Source: Planctomycetota bacterium
Lineage (GTDB): Bacteria; Planctomycetota; SZUA-567; H5-PLA8
NCBI GenBank assembly: GCA_015075375.1
Contig: JABTUM010000001.1
Coordinates: 2,227,201 to 2,291,200, forward strand
Direction: 5' to 3'
DNA length: 64,000 nucleotides
This document shows positions 1 through 9,102 of the stretch, piece after piece (position 1 is the stretch's first letter; the number at the start of each line of letters is the position of its first letter). The position numbers were made by a program, and so were the translations under genes. The notes below the pieces were generated by a model. It had not been told where the DNA came from, made no database searches, and worked only from the letters and a program-made list of their open reading frames with translations.

Positions 1-921
1 CCCGCGCGCATAACCCTCGGCTCGGCTGAACGCCGCCAAAGCCTCGGCGAACGCGCCGATCCGCTCGCCGCCGTCCGCGCGGACGCGCAGATCGGCCTCG
101 AACCGCCCGGCCTGAAGGCTCCAGCGCTCCCGTGCCGCGGCGTCCAGCGGATCGGCCCACGCGTCCGGGCGCGGCGCTTCGGCCGGCGACGCCGGATACG
201 GCTCCAAGCTCAACAGGTTCCCGCGCACGGCTTGGTTCACTTCGTCGGAGTGAACCGCTTGCAGCCAAAAGGCTTCCAGCGCCGGCCCCGCATCGGGCAG
301 CGGACACTCCGCCGCCACCGCCGGCACGTAACGCTCCGACAGCGGCGCGAAATTGGCCGAGACGCGCCGCGCGGCGTAGCGGCGAGCGTCCATCCCGCGC
401 TCGTGCAGCGCCAAAAGCGCCAGCGCATGCACCAAAGCCGCGTTGATCCGCTCGGCGCCCAGTTGCACCAAGCGCCGCTCGACGTGCCGCGCCATCTCGC
501 CCGCCGGATCGCTGGCCACGCCCGACGAACGAAGCGATTCAATCAGCCGCCGGCGATCCCAAGGCGCGCCTTCCGCCGGCCCCGCGTCGATTAAACGCAT
601 CCGCCACAAGAGCGAAGAAGCCTGCCGCGCGTGATCCGTATACGCATCGGCCACCGCCACATGCCCGGTTTCGCGCAAAAGCCGCTGCGTCAATTCACGC
701 ACGTCGCCGGTGGTGGGCGTAGGCGGATACTCGTTGACCAGGAACGAACAAACCGCGCGCGTGATTTCTTCACCGAACCCCTTGGCCTCAGTGGAGTTGG
801 TATGCTTTCCGGACGCCAAGGCGGCGCGCGTGACCGAGCGCATCAACCGCAGCGGGTTGAAGGCTACGATCCGTCCGTCGTGTTTGCGCACCGCTTCCGG
901 TTTGCGCATATCCATGGGCAT
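1..921 (-). CDS. ATP-cone domain protein, C-terminus cut off by window edge
   Basis: The minus-strand frame is open for 307 codons from ATG at 921 to the window edge with no stop. Residues about 4-100 read as an ATP-cone: MRKPEAVRKHDGRIVAFNP, then LMRSVTRAAL and a GDVRELTQRLLRETGH stretch. This nucleotide-binding module is known from NrdR and from the N-termini of ribonucleotide reductases, where it senses ATP/dATP. After residue 110 the protein is Arg/Ala-rich and helical, and I see no reductase motif in the visible part. It could be the N-terminus of an unusual reductase or a stand-alone regulator. The start is uncertain because the frame is open further upstream; ATGs also lie at 915 and 909, and no strong ribosome site precedes any of them. 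Confidence 0.7.
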   Translation of the reverse strand, partial: MPMDMRKPEAVRKHDGRIVAFNPLRLMRSVTRAALASGKHTNSTEAKGFGEEITRAVCSFLVNEYPPTPTTGDVRELTQRLLRETGHVAVADAYTDHARQASSLLWRMRLIDAGPAEGAPWDRRRLIESLRSSGVASDPAGEMARHVERRLVQLGAERINAALVHALALLALHERGMDARRYAARRVSANFAPLSERYVPAVAAECPLPDAGPALEAFWLQAVHSDEVNQAVRGNLLSLEPYPASPAEAPRPDAWADPLDAAARERWSLQAGRFEADLRVRADGGERIGAFAEALAAFSRAEGYARG

Positions 922-1022
922 GGTCGTAAGCGCGATTCCCGAACCGTCCAGCAGCCTACGTGGATCGCAAAAGCGGCGCAAAGCGAAAGTGCACGCGTGA
1001 GCCCAAACGCCGTGCGGATTCC

Positions 1023-1586
1023 TTAAACTTCGGTGGCGGCGGCAGTTTGAATCAAGTTCACGATCTCTTGCACCGTCGAGCGGTGGCGGTCTTCGGCGTA
1101 GAACGATTTGATCTTGGCACGCGCGGCGTCGAGGTTGTCGCACGCCTTCCCGCGCGCCATAAACTCCTTGCAGCGCTGCGGGCGCGGGCCCCAGTTGCCG
1201 ATTTCGGTGAACTTGTCGTTCAAGAAAATGAAGATCGGGATCGCTTCGGCGCCGTTGGTCAGATAGCGGATCATCACCTCGGGGTGATGCTCTTTGTCGA
1301 TGATACGCAGCTTCACCTGCGGGCTGGCCGCGCAGACTTTGGCGAGCACCGGCGTGTTGCGCCGGACGTCGCCGCACCAATCTTCGCTGATCGCGACGAC
1401 GTGCACGGGGCGCGGAAGCTTCTGCAGCGCGCGGGCCGTTTCGCCCGGCACTTCGGCGGCCGCGAAATGCCCGTTCATGTCTTCCTGCATCGGACCCTGG
1501 CAGGCCTTGAGCCACTCGTCCCAGGTTTGCCCCGCGTTAAAAAGCGCGGACCAATCGATCTTCGGCAATTGGGGAGGCTGAGGCAT
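1023..1586 (-). CDS. Thioredoxin-family protein with a single active-site cysteine
   Basis: A 187-residue thioredoxin-fold protein. The ATG at 1586 is chosen because AAGGAG lies just upstream; an in-frame extension to 1679 is not needed. The core HVVAISEDWCGDVRRNTPVL matches the small thioredoxin-like family whose motif is W-C-G-D rather than CxxC. It is followed by the usual cis-proline region (AIPIFIFLND). Only one active-site Cys is visible, so disulfide reduction by the classical two-Cys mechanism is unlikely; monothiol exchange or bacillithiol-type chemistry is possible. No signal peptide is visible, so the protein is probably cytoplasmic. The stop lies about 100 bp before the ATP-cone gene on the same strand, and cotranscription is possible. 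Confidence 0.8.
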   Translation of the reverse strand: MPQPPQLPKIDWSALFNAGQTWDEWLKACQGPMQEDMNGHFAAAEVPGETARALQKLPRPVHVVAISEDWCGDVRRNTPVLAKVCAASPQVKLRIIDKEHHPEVMIRYLTNGAEAIPIFIFLNDKFTEIGNWGPRPQRCKEFMARGKACDNLDAARAKIKSFYAEDRHRSTVQEIVNLIQTAAATEV

Positions 1587-1723
1587 GGCATGCTCCTTAA
1601 TTGGTTCGAGTTGGGCGGCGTCGCAACAGGCATGGATTGTAGCCAGCGGCGGCGGAAATCGCGAATCGTGAATCCCCAAGCTCCGGCGCCGGCGGTATAC
1701 TGGCGCCCGAACGGAGACGGCGC

Positions 1724-2092
1724 ATGGATCGCTCGAAGTGGCTCACGATGCTGTACCGCGAGGCGAATCTGTTCCTCGAGCGGACCTCGCGCGCGCGCGG
1801 CCCGCTGGCGGTGACCGATATCGACGATCTGGAGCCGGAGCTGCACGAGCAGATCCAGGAAGTGCTTTCGAGCTGCGAGGAACTGGAGGATCTGATCAAG
1901 TACTCGCTGCTTAAGAATCCGCCGGCCGAGTTGTGGCAGCAGGCGGCTTCGTGGGAGCAGGTGGTGATCGGGGTGGCGAGCGCCTGCGCGGTGTACGACG
2001 TAAAGGGGATCGCCAAGAAAATCCTGGCGGGGGACTTGCCGGCCATGGCCTCCTCGAACATCCACGACGAAGTAGACTCCGGCGGAACTTGA
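1724..2092 (+). CDS. Small acidic hypothetical protein
   Basis: A 122-residue protein I do not recognise. It is acidic and predicted helical ([17 protein letters not shown], then [12 protein letters not shown]), with no signal peptide and no membrane segment. Codon usage is GC3-rich like its neighbours, which supports it being real. GGAGAC precedes the ATG, and TATACT at 1696-1701 could be a -10 element, although no good -35 is seen. It is divergent from the thioredoxin-like gene and about 110 bp upstream of metK. Confidence 0.6.
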   Translation: MDRSKWLTMLYREANLFLERTSRARGPLAVTDIDDLEPELHEQIQEVLSSCEELEDLIKYSLLKNPPAELWQQAASWEQVVIGVASACAVYDVKGIAKKILAGDLPAMASSNIHDEVDSGGT

Positions 2093-2201
2093 CCGGCCCT
2101 CTCAAATAGCTAAATTATGCGGGCCTTACGCCGATCTCGCGCCGTTCGGGCGCCGTCGGACGATCCAGCGCTTCTCTCCTCTGGGGAAAGGAATACGCGG
2201 C

Positions 2202-3365
2202 ATGGCCGAGCGGTATTTGTTTACTTCCGAAGCGGTTTTTCCGGGGCATCCGGACAAGGTCGCCGACCAGATCAGCGATTCGATCCTCGACGCGATGCTC
2301 AAGGACGATCCGAACTCCCGCGTGGCTTGCGAAACGCTGGTGAGCACCGGGATGGTGGTGATCGCCGGCGAGATCACGACGAACACGTACGTGCACATTC
2401 CCGACACGGTGCGCGAAGTGGTGCGCTCGATCGGCTACACCGATCCGTCGATGCGCTTCGACGCCGATAGCTGTGCGGTGCTGGTGAGCATCGACCGCCA
2501 GAGCCCCGACATCGCGCAGGGCGTGGACGAAGGCGGCAGCAAGGAGATGGGCGCCGGCGACCAGGGCCTCATGTTCGGCTACGCCTGCACGCAGACGCCG
2601 AACCTGATGCCGCTCCCGATCCAGCTCTCCCACCAGATCGCGATGAAGGCCGTCGAGATGCGCGCGACGGGCAAGCTGAATTACCTGCGCCCGGACGGAA
2701 AGTGCCAGGTGACCGTCGAGTACGAAGGCCGCCGCCCGATCCGCGTGCACACGGTCGTCGTCAGCCAACAGCATAAGCCGGAGATGAATTCCAAACAGAA
2801 GCAGCTCGCGGCGGACCTGTTGGAACACGTGGTCAAGCCCGCGATCAATCCGGAACTGCTCGACGCGAAGACGATCTACCATTTCAACCCGACGGGGCGC
2901 TTCGAGATCGGCGGCCCGCACGGCGACAGCGGCCTGACGGGACGGAAGATCATCGTCGATACGTACGGCGGCTGGATTCCGCACGGCGGCGGCGCCTTCA
3001 GCGGCAAGGACCCGACGAAGGTGGACCGCAGCGCGGCGCTGTACTCGCGCTACGCGGCGAAGAACGTCGTTGCCGCCGGCTTGGCCGACGAGTGCATGAT
3101 CCAGGTGGCGTACGCGATCGGCGTCGCCGCTCCGGTTTCGGTGCTGGTCGATACCCGCGGCACCGGGAAGCTGCCCGACGCGAAGCTGTCCGCGATCGTG
3201 CAGAAGCACTTCAACTTCAAGCCCAAGGCGATCATCGACCAGCTCCAGTTGCGCCGGCCGATCTACCGGCTGACCGCGGCGCACGGTCCGTTCGCGCGCG
3301 CGCTGCCGGAGTTTACGTGGGAAAAAACCGACCGGGTCGAGGCGCTGAAGAAGGAATTGGCCTGA
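2202..3365 (+). CDS. metK: S-adenosylmethionine synthetase
   Basis: Makes S-adenosylmethionine from methionine and ATP; cytoplasmic, normally a tetramer. At 387 residues it is full length for the family. The N-terminal [19 protein letters not shown] holds the ATP-binding His. The signature GAGDQG is at residues 117-122 and the P-loop-like [16 protein letters not shown] starts at 262. GGGGAAAGGAA ahead of ATG 2202 is a good ribosome site. The gene is followed by an intrinsic terminator at 3396-3430, so it is probably monocistronic. The 109-bp leader has a weak GGCCC/GGGCC stem (2095-2099 with 2121-2125), but I could not match it to a SAM riboswitch. Confidence 0.98.
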   Translation: MAERYLFTSEAVFPGHPDKVADQISDSILDAMLKDDPNSRVACETLVSTGMVVIAGEITTNTYVHIPDTVREVVRSIGYTDPSMRFDADSCAVLVSIDRQSPDIAQGVDEGGSKEMGAGDQGLMFGYACTQTPNLMPLPIQLSHQIAMKAVEMRATGKLNYLRPDGKCQVTVEYEGRRPIRVHTVVVSQQHKPEMNSKQKQLAADLLEHVVKPAINPELLDAKTIYHFNPTGRFEIGGPHGDSGLTGRKIIVDTYGGWIPHGGGAFSGKDPTKVDRSAALYSRYAAKNVVAAGLADECMIQVAYAIGVAAPVSVLVDTRGTGKLPDAKLSAIVQKHFNFKPKAIIDQLQLRRPIYRLTAAHGPFARALPEFTWEKTDRVEALKKELA

Positions 3366-3395
3366 CCCTTCGTCGGACGCATACGAAGCCATGCA

Positions 3396-3430
3396 AGCGG
3401 GCGGCTCCGCATAGGGCCGCCCGCTTTTTT
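3396..3430 (+). terminator. Rho-independent terminator of metK
   Basis: The 10-bp stem AGCGGGCGGC (3396-3405) pairs with GCCGCCCGCT (3416-3425) and is followed directly by a T run to 3430. It lies 30 bp past the metK stop. Confidence 0.9.
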
Positions 3431-3507
3431 GGGGTCAGGCGGCGGACTTGAAATGACTTAAAGACGCGCGCTTGGCCGCGCACGGTCCGGGCGGTATCCT
3501 CGCGCGC

Positions 3508-4539
3508 ATGAGCCGCCCCACCATTATCGATGTCGCGCGCAAGGCGGGCGTCTCGCTCTCGACGGCCAGCGACATCCTCAACGGCAAACTCAAGGCGACG
3601 CCGGAGACGGCCGCGCGCGTGCGCGACGCGGCCCAGGAATTGGGCTACCGGCCGCACGCACTGGCGCGGCGGCTGCGTACGCGCCGCGCCGACGCCTTCG
3701 GCCTGGTGGTGCCGTTTCGCCGACCGCTTTTCAGCAGCGCGGTGCTCGCCGATTTCCTCGCCGGCATCCAGTCCGAACAACAAGCGGTGCAGCGCAACCT
3801 GGTGCTGGCGCATAAACGCTACGACGCGCCGGGCGAAGTCTACGGCGCGGACCTCTTCGAAAGCGGAGTGGTGGACGGGCTAATCGTGATTGGCACGCGC
3901 GAATCGCAGGGACGCGACAACGCAGCCGATGTGCGCGCGCTGCGCGCCATGCGCTGCCCGGTGGTCTGGCTGCATGTCTACGACGGCGACGAGCCCGTGG
4001 ACCGGATCGTGCGCGGCGGCGGGGACAGCGCGGAGGCGGTGCTGCGGCATTTCGCCGAGCGCGAGTACCGCGCAGTGGGGCACCTGGTCCAGTTGATCGG
4101 GCAGCCGGAAGGTTCGCGGCCGAAAGTGGATGCGATCCAGCGGCGGCTCGAACCGCTGGGCCTGTATACGCGCCCGGAATGGAACGCGGGGGGTGAATCG
4201 TTCGAGGGAGCTGCCTTCCGCGCGGCCATGGACGTGCTCAACCGGCCCGCCGCCGACCGCCCGCGCGCGCTGTGGTGCGATACCGACGATACGGCCATCG
4301 CCGCGCTGCAAGCCGCTTTAGGCCTGGGCCTGCGCATCCCGCAGGATCTGGCCATCGCGAGCTGCGTGAACCTCTCGCAAAGCCAGACCGCCGCCGTGCC
4401 GCTGACGACCTTCGGCGCGCCGGGCCGCGAATTGGGTTCGGCCGCGGTGCGCCGGCTGATGGCGTTGATCGAAGACCCTGACCAGCCGGCGCGCTCGATG
4501 GAGATTCCCGGCGGTCTGATTATCCGCGCCAGCAGTTAG
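3508..4539 (+). CDS. LacI-family transcriptional regulator
   Basis: A 343-residue repressor-type regulator. Residues 4-50 form the LacI helix-turn-helix (TIIDVARKAGVSLSTAS, then LNGKLKATPETAARV and LGYRPHALAR). A periplasmic-binding-protein-like sensor domain follows, including a CDTDDTAIAALQAAL segment. The ATG at 3508 is used because it places the HTH at the N-terminus; the longer reading frame from 3472 adds unrelated residues. The ligand is unknown. The gene converges on the secreted beta-helix gene 10 bp away. It is the only regulator beside the carbohydrate genes at 4.5-10.6 kb, so it probably controls them by sugar-responsive repression; that link is inference. Confidence 0.93.
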   Translation: MSRPTIIDVARKAGVSLSTASDILNGKLKATPETAARVRDAAQELGYRPHALARRLRTRRADAFGLVVPFRRPLFSSAVLADFLAGIQSEQQAVQRNLVLAHKRYDAPGEVYGADLFESGVVDGLIVIGTRESQGRDNAADVRALRAMRCPVVWLHVYDGDEPVDRIVRGGGDSAEAVLRHFAEREYRAVGHLVQLIGQPEGSRPKVDAIQRRLEPLGLYTRPEWNAGGESFEGAAFRAAMDVLNRPAADRPRALWCDTDDTAIAALQAALGLGLRIPQDLAIASCVNLSQSQTAAVPLTTFGAPGRELGSAAVRRLMALIEDPDQPARSMEIPGGLIIRASS

Positions 4540-4549
4540 GCGGTCCTCG

Positions 4550-6307
4550 TTACTGCTTGCCGCTCACGCTCCGGTCGCCCCACTCCGGCAGCGGCCGGCC
4601 GGTAATGATGGCTCCCATATCGGGTGCGTCTCCGCTGAAGCCGTCGGTGATGCCAGGGACCGCGATGCCTTTACCGCGCGGAGCAGAACCGTCGGAGAGC
4701 TTGGGAACGTAGAACTTCACCACCTGCTTCAGATTGTTCTCGCCCAGCTCGATGTCCTCGGCGAAGGGATCGGATTCGGTGATCACGCCGCCTTCGTGGC
4801 GCTTGCCCGTGGCTCCGAAGACCGGCGTGACGGCCTTGAGCTTCTCGCGCGCTTCGGCCATGGTCTTGAACGAACCTCCCGAACCCGTCCACCAAATGCT
4901 CTTATCGGGGAACCAGGCGTTGTGGGTGAAGTCCACGGGATCTTGCCCGCCGGATTCCATCGCCATCATGTTGCCTTCGCCGCGGTAAATCAGAATGTTG
5001 TTGCGGTAGCCCCACGCGACGAGCGGCCCGTTGTTCGACTGGTTCCAGCCCCAGCCCTTGCCGCTGCCCCAGCCGTTGGTGCGCACGACGGTGTTGTTGT
5101 AGAGGAAGAAGCCGGTGTTCTTGTTGTTCAGCTTGTACGGACTGCGGCCCGTGTTGATGGCGATGTTGCGGAAGGCGAAGGCCGGCCCGCCGTAAACGGG
5201 ATCGAACGAGATCAGCGTCATCGAGTTGTGCACGCGGTTGTCGTAGAAGGTGATGTTGCGGGTGCCGTAGTCGCCCTCGTAGGCGTCGTCGCCGGTCATG
5301 CGGATGTCGTTGCGGTAGAAGTGCACGCCGATGTTGGTGATGTGCGCGGCCATGGCCAGCGAATCGCCGAAGCCGTAGAGCGTGTTGTTGAAGGCCACGT
5401 TGCCCAAGCCGGGGATGCGGATGCCGTCGTCGTTCCACGTCTTGTTGGTGTGGATGAAATCGGCTTCCCAGACGTTGTTCCCGTTCAGCGTATTGTCGTA
5501 AATGACCAGTTGCTCGGTCTGCTTCGAGGCGACGACGCCCATATCGACGCCGTTCATCGTGACGTTGCGGATCGTGACGCGCTTCTGCGGCGAAGGGGCG
5601 GTCCAGAAGCTGATGCCGTGGGAGCCGGCCTTGGTGCCCGAATCGGTCTTCGCCCCTTCCAGCGTCAGGTTCTCGATGATGAAGTCGGAGGCCTCGAGAA
5701 TCTGAAAGATCGCGCCGGTGGGATCTTTCAGCACTACGCCATCGCGGCTCTCGCCGCGGATTACGATCGGCTTCTCGGGCGTCCCGCTCTGTTTGATCTG
5801 CAACCCGTCGACGGCGTAGGTCCCGTTCGCGAACTGGATCACGTCGCCGGGCTTCGCGGCGTTCAGGGCCGCTTTAATCTGAGCAACCGTGGCGTCGGCC
5901 GCGAGCTTGACCGTGGGTTCGCCGGCCGCGGGCGGGAGCGCGCGGGTGGCGGCGTTCAAGGTTTTGGTGGCCGTATCCGCGCCCAGCTTGACCGTGACCT
6001 CGACGTTGTACGAAGCGCCCGGCGTCAAGCCCGTGATCACGCCGGCAAAGGCTTCCGGCTGCGCGCTTGCGGCATTCGCCACGCGAATGCGATGCAGCGG
6101 ATGCGCCGGCGTCCAGTCTTTGGCCTCGCCGCCTTTAAAACGCACGCTCGCCGTGGCCGCGAAATCCAGGGCCCCGGTCACGGGCAGGTACATCGAGATC
6201 TGCTCCGGCGTCGGCGGGCCGTCGTGGACCAGTTCGCCGAGCGGCAGATCCGAGCCCTGAGCCGCCGCCACACTCGCCAAGAACGCTACGATCAAAGCGT
6301 TACGCAT
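4550..6307 (-). CDS. Secreted right-handed beta-helix protein, possible polysaccharide lyase
   Basis: A 585-residue exported protein. The signal peptide MRNALIVAFLASVAAAQG starts at the chosen ATG (6307), preceded by AGAGGA. Residues about 35-130 resemble a fibronectin-like fold. From about residue 145 the segment AKPGDVIQFANGTYAVDGLQI is typical of chondroitinase B/alginate-lyase-type (PL6-like) beta-helices. Long runs of short Asn-rich strands follow (VTIRNVTMNGVDMGV, IGVHFYRNDIRMTGDD, NTGFFLYNNTVVRTNGWG). Fold assignment is firm; a lyase activity is only likely. Its LacI, DUF4832 and GH51-like neighbours suggest action on a plant or algal polysaccharide outside the cytoplasm. Confidence 0.85.
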   Translation of the reverse strand: MRNALIVAFLASVAAAQGSDLPLGELVHDGPPTPEQISMYLPVTGALDFAATASVRFKGGEAKDWTPAHPLHRIRVANAASAQPEAFAGVITGLTPGASYNVEVTVKLGADTATKTLNAATRALPPAAGEPTVKLAADATVAQIKAALNAAKPGDVIQFANGTYAVDGLQIKQSGTPEKPIVIRGESRDGVVLKDPTGAIFQILEASDFIIENLTLEGAKTDSGTKAGSHGISFWTAPSPQKRVTIRNVTMNGVDMGVVASKQTEQLVIYDNTLNGNNVWEADFIHTNKTWNDDGIRIPGLGNVAFNNTLYGFGDSLAMAAHITNIGVHFYRNDIRMTGDDAYEGDYGTRNITFYDNRVHNSMTLISFDPVYGGPAFAFRNIAINTGRSPYKLNNKNTGFFLYNNTVVRTNGWGSGKGWGWNQSNNGPLVAWGYRNNILIYRGEGNMMAMESGGQDPVDFTHNAWFPDKSIWWTGSGGSFKTMAEAREKLKAVTPVFGATGKRHEGGVITESDPFAEDIELGENNLKQVVKFYVPKLSDGSAPRGKGIAVPGITDGFSGDAPDMGAIITGRPLPEWGDRSVSGKQ

Positions 6308-6381
6308 CTGAGGTCCTCTCCGCCTTGCCGAACGGCCGTACCAATATACAAGTACACTGCTCAACGAATGCGGGCCGTGAA

Positions 6382-6459
6382 ATTGTCATGGAAATCCAGT
6401 CAATACCTTGTGTTACATCATAATAGATTGATACATATATGTTTACATGGTATGACAAT
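6382..6459. promoter_or_regulatory. AT-rich leader with an 8-bp inverted repeat, possible operator
   Basis: Between the beta-helix and DUF4832 genes lies a markedly AT-rich patch (about 6375-6475). ATTGTCAT (6382-6389) is repeated inverted as ATGACAAT (6452-6459), with CATATATG and TTTACAT between them. It sits upstream of the beta-helix gene and so could hold its promoter and a regulator site. No single -35/-10 pair stands out. Confidence 0.4.
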
Positions 6460-6506
6460 AGGCTCCTCAAGGCTTGTCTTAAGGGTTTATTTGGGTGCGC
6501 GTTGGC

Positions 6507-7931
6507 CTACACGATATCCATCTTCGTCAGCGGCAGCCAACCGTCGGGCGTCAAGCCGTCGTTGGCAAAGAGCACCCGCGGCGCTTTGGCTTTCTCGTCC
6601 AGAATCCCGATCGCAACGTCCGCGGTGCCGCGCTGGAGCTTCCTGGGCAGCGTGAACTTCCCGGCCGCGTAGTTGATCTCGGGCATCCAGCCGCGCGGAG
6701 GCGCATCGAGCTTTACGAATTCCGACGCGCGCCCCTGCGTGAAGCGCAGGACGAGCGGGTAATCGCGATACAGCGGCGCGACGCCGACGTTGTCGACAAA
6801 GAGGCTGAAGCCCGCACGCGCGCCGGGTTTGGCTTCGAGCGGCAGAATCGTCTGCTTCAATTCGAAGCGGTAGCCGAGGCGGCGGTCCCAGGCGTCGAGC
6901 TTCTCGCGCCAGCGGTCCGGAATGAAGCTCGACTTGGGCATGAAGACCGAGGTGTGGTACTTGAGTCCCTGCTCCAGAATCCAGTCCACGTCCCAGCCTT
7001 TGCTTTCCCAGTAGCCGACGGTCCAGCACGTCTCCATGGTGACGGGCGCGGTCTTCCAGATCTCGCTCACGCCGTCCTGCGCGACTTCTTTCGGGTACGC
7101 GTCGAGCATGTGGTTCCAGCATAGGGCATCGGGGACGATGCCCTTGCCTTCGGTGCGCATGTCGCCGTAGCAGTCGGCGCGCCAGCCGATCGCCTTGAAC
7201 TTGCTCGCGTAGGCGCATCCGAAGGTCCCGAGCATCGAGACGAGCTGCGTCTTCTTGAACGCTTTGCGGTACACATCGACCAGCTTGCGCGCGGTGGCCG
7301 CGGTGGTGTTCCCGCCGCACTCGCCACAGGGGCCGCCGTAGGCGATATCGAAGCTCTCGAGCACCGGGTGCCCGTCGTAGCGCTTGCCGAAGGCTTTAAC
7401 GAACTCGCCCCAATGCTTGAGGTACGACGCGTGGTTATGGTCCGGCTCACGGCGCTTGGGATCGCTGTGGGGGTCCAGCTTCCCGCCCAGTTCCCAATAC
7501 CACTTGGGCATGTCGTCGCCGATGTAAGGCTGGATGCGCAGTTGCAAGGTCTGCCCGCGCGCGCGGGCGGCTTCGAGCGCCCCGTCGATCACGTCGAAGC
7601 GGATCTTGCCTTTCTGGGGCTCGATCACCGACCAGAGCCAGCGGCAGTAGGAGAGCGTCGTGTCGGGATACTGCGGGTTATGCAGGCTGCGCGGGTCGCC
7701 TCGGAACGGCGCGAACTCGAGCGGTCCTTTGCTGTCGTCCCACATCAGGCCCGGATACAGCGCCTCGCCGTTGAAGCGCTGGAAGGTCGTGGTTCCGCGA
7801 TGCGGATTGGGCAGGTAACCGTGGAAAGCCTTGGGGCGCACGCGCTGCAGGGTCTCGTCTTTGTGGAACTGCGCGCGCCAGCTTTCGGTGTGCGAAGCGG
7901 CGGGCGCGCGGGTGACTTCGGGGCTGCTCAT
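6507..7931 (-). CDS. DUF4832 glycoside-hydrolase-like protein
   Basis: A 474-residue protein. The N-terminal two thirds looks like a clan GH-A (beta/alpha)8 barrel: WLWSVIEPQKGKIRFDVIDG, then VLESFDIAYGGPCGECGG and MPKSSFIPDRWREKL. The C-terminal third is a beta-sandwich with FSLFVDNVGVAPLYRDYPL and DVAIGILDE, the signature of DUF4832. No signal peptide is seen at ATG 7931, so it may act in the cytoplasm on imported oligosaccharides. The catalytic acids cannot be assigned from sequence alone. It is transcribed with the beta-helix gene downstream and is separated from the radical SAM gene upstream by about 115 bp. Confidence 0.82.
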   Translation of the reverse strand: MSSPEVTRAPAASHTESWRAQFHKDETLQRVRPKAFHGYLPNPHRGTTTFQRFNGEALYPGLMWDDSKGPLEFAPFRGDPRSLHNPQYPDTTLSYCRWLWSVIEPQKGKIRFDVIDGALEAARARGQTLQLRIQPYIGDDMPKWYWELGGKLDPHSDPKRREPDHNHASYLKHWGEFVKAFGKRYDGHPVLESFDIAYGGPCGECGGNTTAATARKLVDVYRKAFKKTQLVSMLGTFGCAYASKFKAIGWRADCYGDMRTEGKGIVPDALCWNHMLDAYPKEVAQDGVSEIWKTAPVTMETCWTVGYWESKGWDVDWILEQGLKYHTSVFMPKSSFIPDRWREKLDAWDRRLGYRFELKQTILPLEAKPGARAGFSLFVDNVGVAPLYRDYPLVLRFTQGRASEFVKLDAPPRGWMPEINYAAGKFTLPRKLQRGTADVAIGILDEKAKAPRVLFANDGLTPDGWLPLTKMDIV

Positions 7932-8045
7932 GGGTGGATCTCCGGTTGAGGTATGCGTCCAGTCTTGAGCCTTTCGTCCGGCAATCAAGCGCCTCGCGGT
8001 CGCCCGGCGTTCGCGCCCTCGGGCCAGGTTCCGGCCAAGTACCAG

Positions 8046-9095
8046 CTACTCGAAGAGGCTCCGCGTTTCGTTGGGCCGTCGAAAGGTAGTCCCTTCGGCG
8101 TCGTGGACGCCGCGCTCGCGTCCGATGCCGCGCTCTTCGTAGCAGCCCAATCCGTACCGCTTACAGGAGACCTCGAAGAGCCGCGCGACGGCCTGCCAGC
8201 GTTCGCCGGAACCGCGCATGCGCGCGCCGAACTCGCTTTGATTCAGCCTCCCCTCGCGCATCTCCAGCAGCGCGTGTTCGACCTTCTTCGCGCGCAGCGG
8301 CAGCGCTTCATGCAGACGCTGGAGGAAGACCGGCTTCACTTCGGCGGGGAGGCGCAGGAGCGTCATGAACGCCGACGTCGCGCCGGCTTCGGCGGCGCGC
8401 TGGAGCACCTCGGCGATCTGATGATCGTTCACGCCGGGGATGACCGGAGCGACGGCGACGCCCGTGGGAATCCCGGCCTCGCTCAGCGCGCGCAGCGCGT
8501 CGAACCGCGCGCGCGGCAGCGGCACGTTCGGCTCCAGCGCTCGCGAAAGATCCTCGTCCACGAACGCGATGCTGAGGCAGACGTGCAAGCGGGCTTCGCG
8601 CGCCAGCGCGGCCAGGAGTTCCAGGTCGCGGCGGATCAGCGCGCCTTTGGTGATCATGCTCACGGGATTGCGAAACTCGCGGCAGACTTCCAGGCAGCGC
8701 CGCGTGATCCCGTAATGCGCTTCCAGCGGCTGGTAGCAGTCTGTGACGCCGCTGAAGACGAGCACTTCGCCCTGCCACGATTTTTTTAGAAACGCCTGGC
8801 GCAGCAATTCGGGCGCGTTGACCTTGACTACGAGCTTGCGCTCGAAATCGGTCCCCGCGCCCAGATCGAGATACTGATGCGTCGGCCGCGCGTAGCAGTA
8901 GGCGCAGGCGTGGAAGCAGCCGCGGTACGGATTGAGGCTCCAGCGGAAGCCGATATCGGGCGAATCGTTTTCGCTGAGGATGCTGCGCGCGCGTTCTTCG
9001 TAAACGTCCAGCGCCGCAGAAGGCGGTTCGCCCAGCCATTCGACATGGGTCGAGCGCCAAGGGTTGGGCGGGTTGGCGAGGCGGCGCATGCTCAT
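8046..9095 (-). CDS. Radical SAM protein, PA0069/SplB-like family
   Basis: A 349-residue radical SAM enzyme. GCFHACAYCYARPTHQYLDL carries the CxxxCxxC [4Fe-4S] motif, and DFERKLVVKVNAPELLR and FSGVTDCYQPLE are typical of the PA0069/Rv2578c family related to spore-photoproduct lyase. The ATG at 9095 gives MSMRRLANPPNPW; the longer reading frame to 9260 overlaps the preceding gene. Substrate is unknown. It starts 8 bp after the stop of the GH51-like gene, so the two are likely cotranscribed, although a functional link is not obvious. Confidence 0.9.
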   Translation of the reverse strand: MSMRRLANPPNPWRSTHVEWLGEPPSAALDVYEERARSILSENDSPDIGFRWSLNPYRGCFHACAYCYARPTHQYLDLGAGTDFERKLVVKVNAPELLRQAFLKKSWQGEVLVFSGVTDCYQPLEAHYGITRRCLEVCREFRNPVSMITKGALIRRDLELLAALAREARLHVCLSIAFVDEDLSRALEPNVPLPRARFDALRALSEAGIPTGVAVAPVIPGVNDHQIAEVLQRAAEAGATSAFMTLLRLPAEVKPVFLQRLHEALPLRAKKVEHALLEMREGRLNQSEFGARMRGSGERWQAVARLFEVSCKRYGLGCYEERGIGRERGVHDAEGTTFRRPNETRSLFE

Positions 9096-9102
9096 GGGCG
9101 GT

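Noticed and set aside
2093..2201. SAM riboswitch in the metK leader
   Set aside because: Only a 5-bp GGCCC/GGGCC stem with a 21-base loop is seen; the conserved features of the SAM riboswitch classes I could compare are absent.
2115..3392. 425-residue minus-strand frame antisense to metK
   Set aside because: Full overlap with metK; no domain recognisable.
4796..6655. 619-residue plus-strand open frame antisense to the beta-helix gene
   Set aside because: Val/Arg/Asp-rich composition without motifs, opposite a gene with a signal peptide and fold signature.
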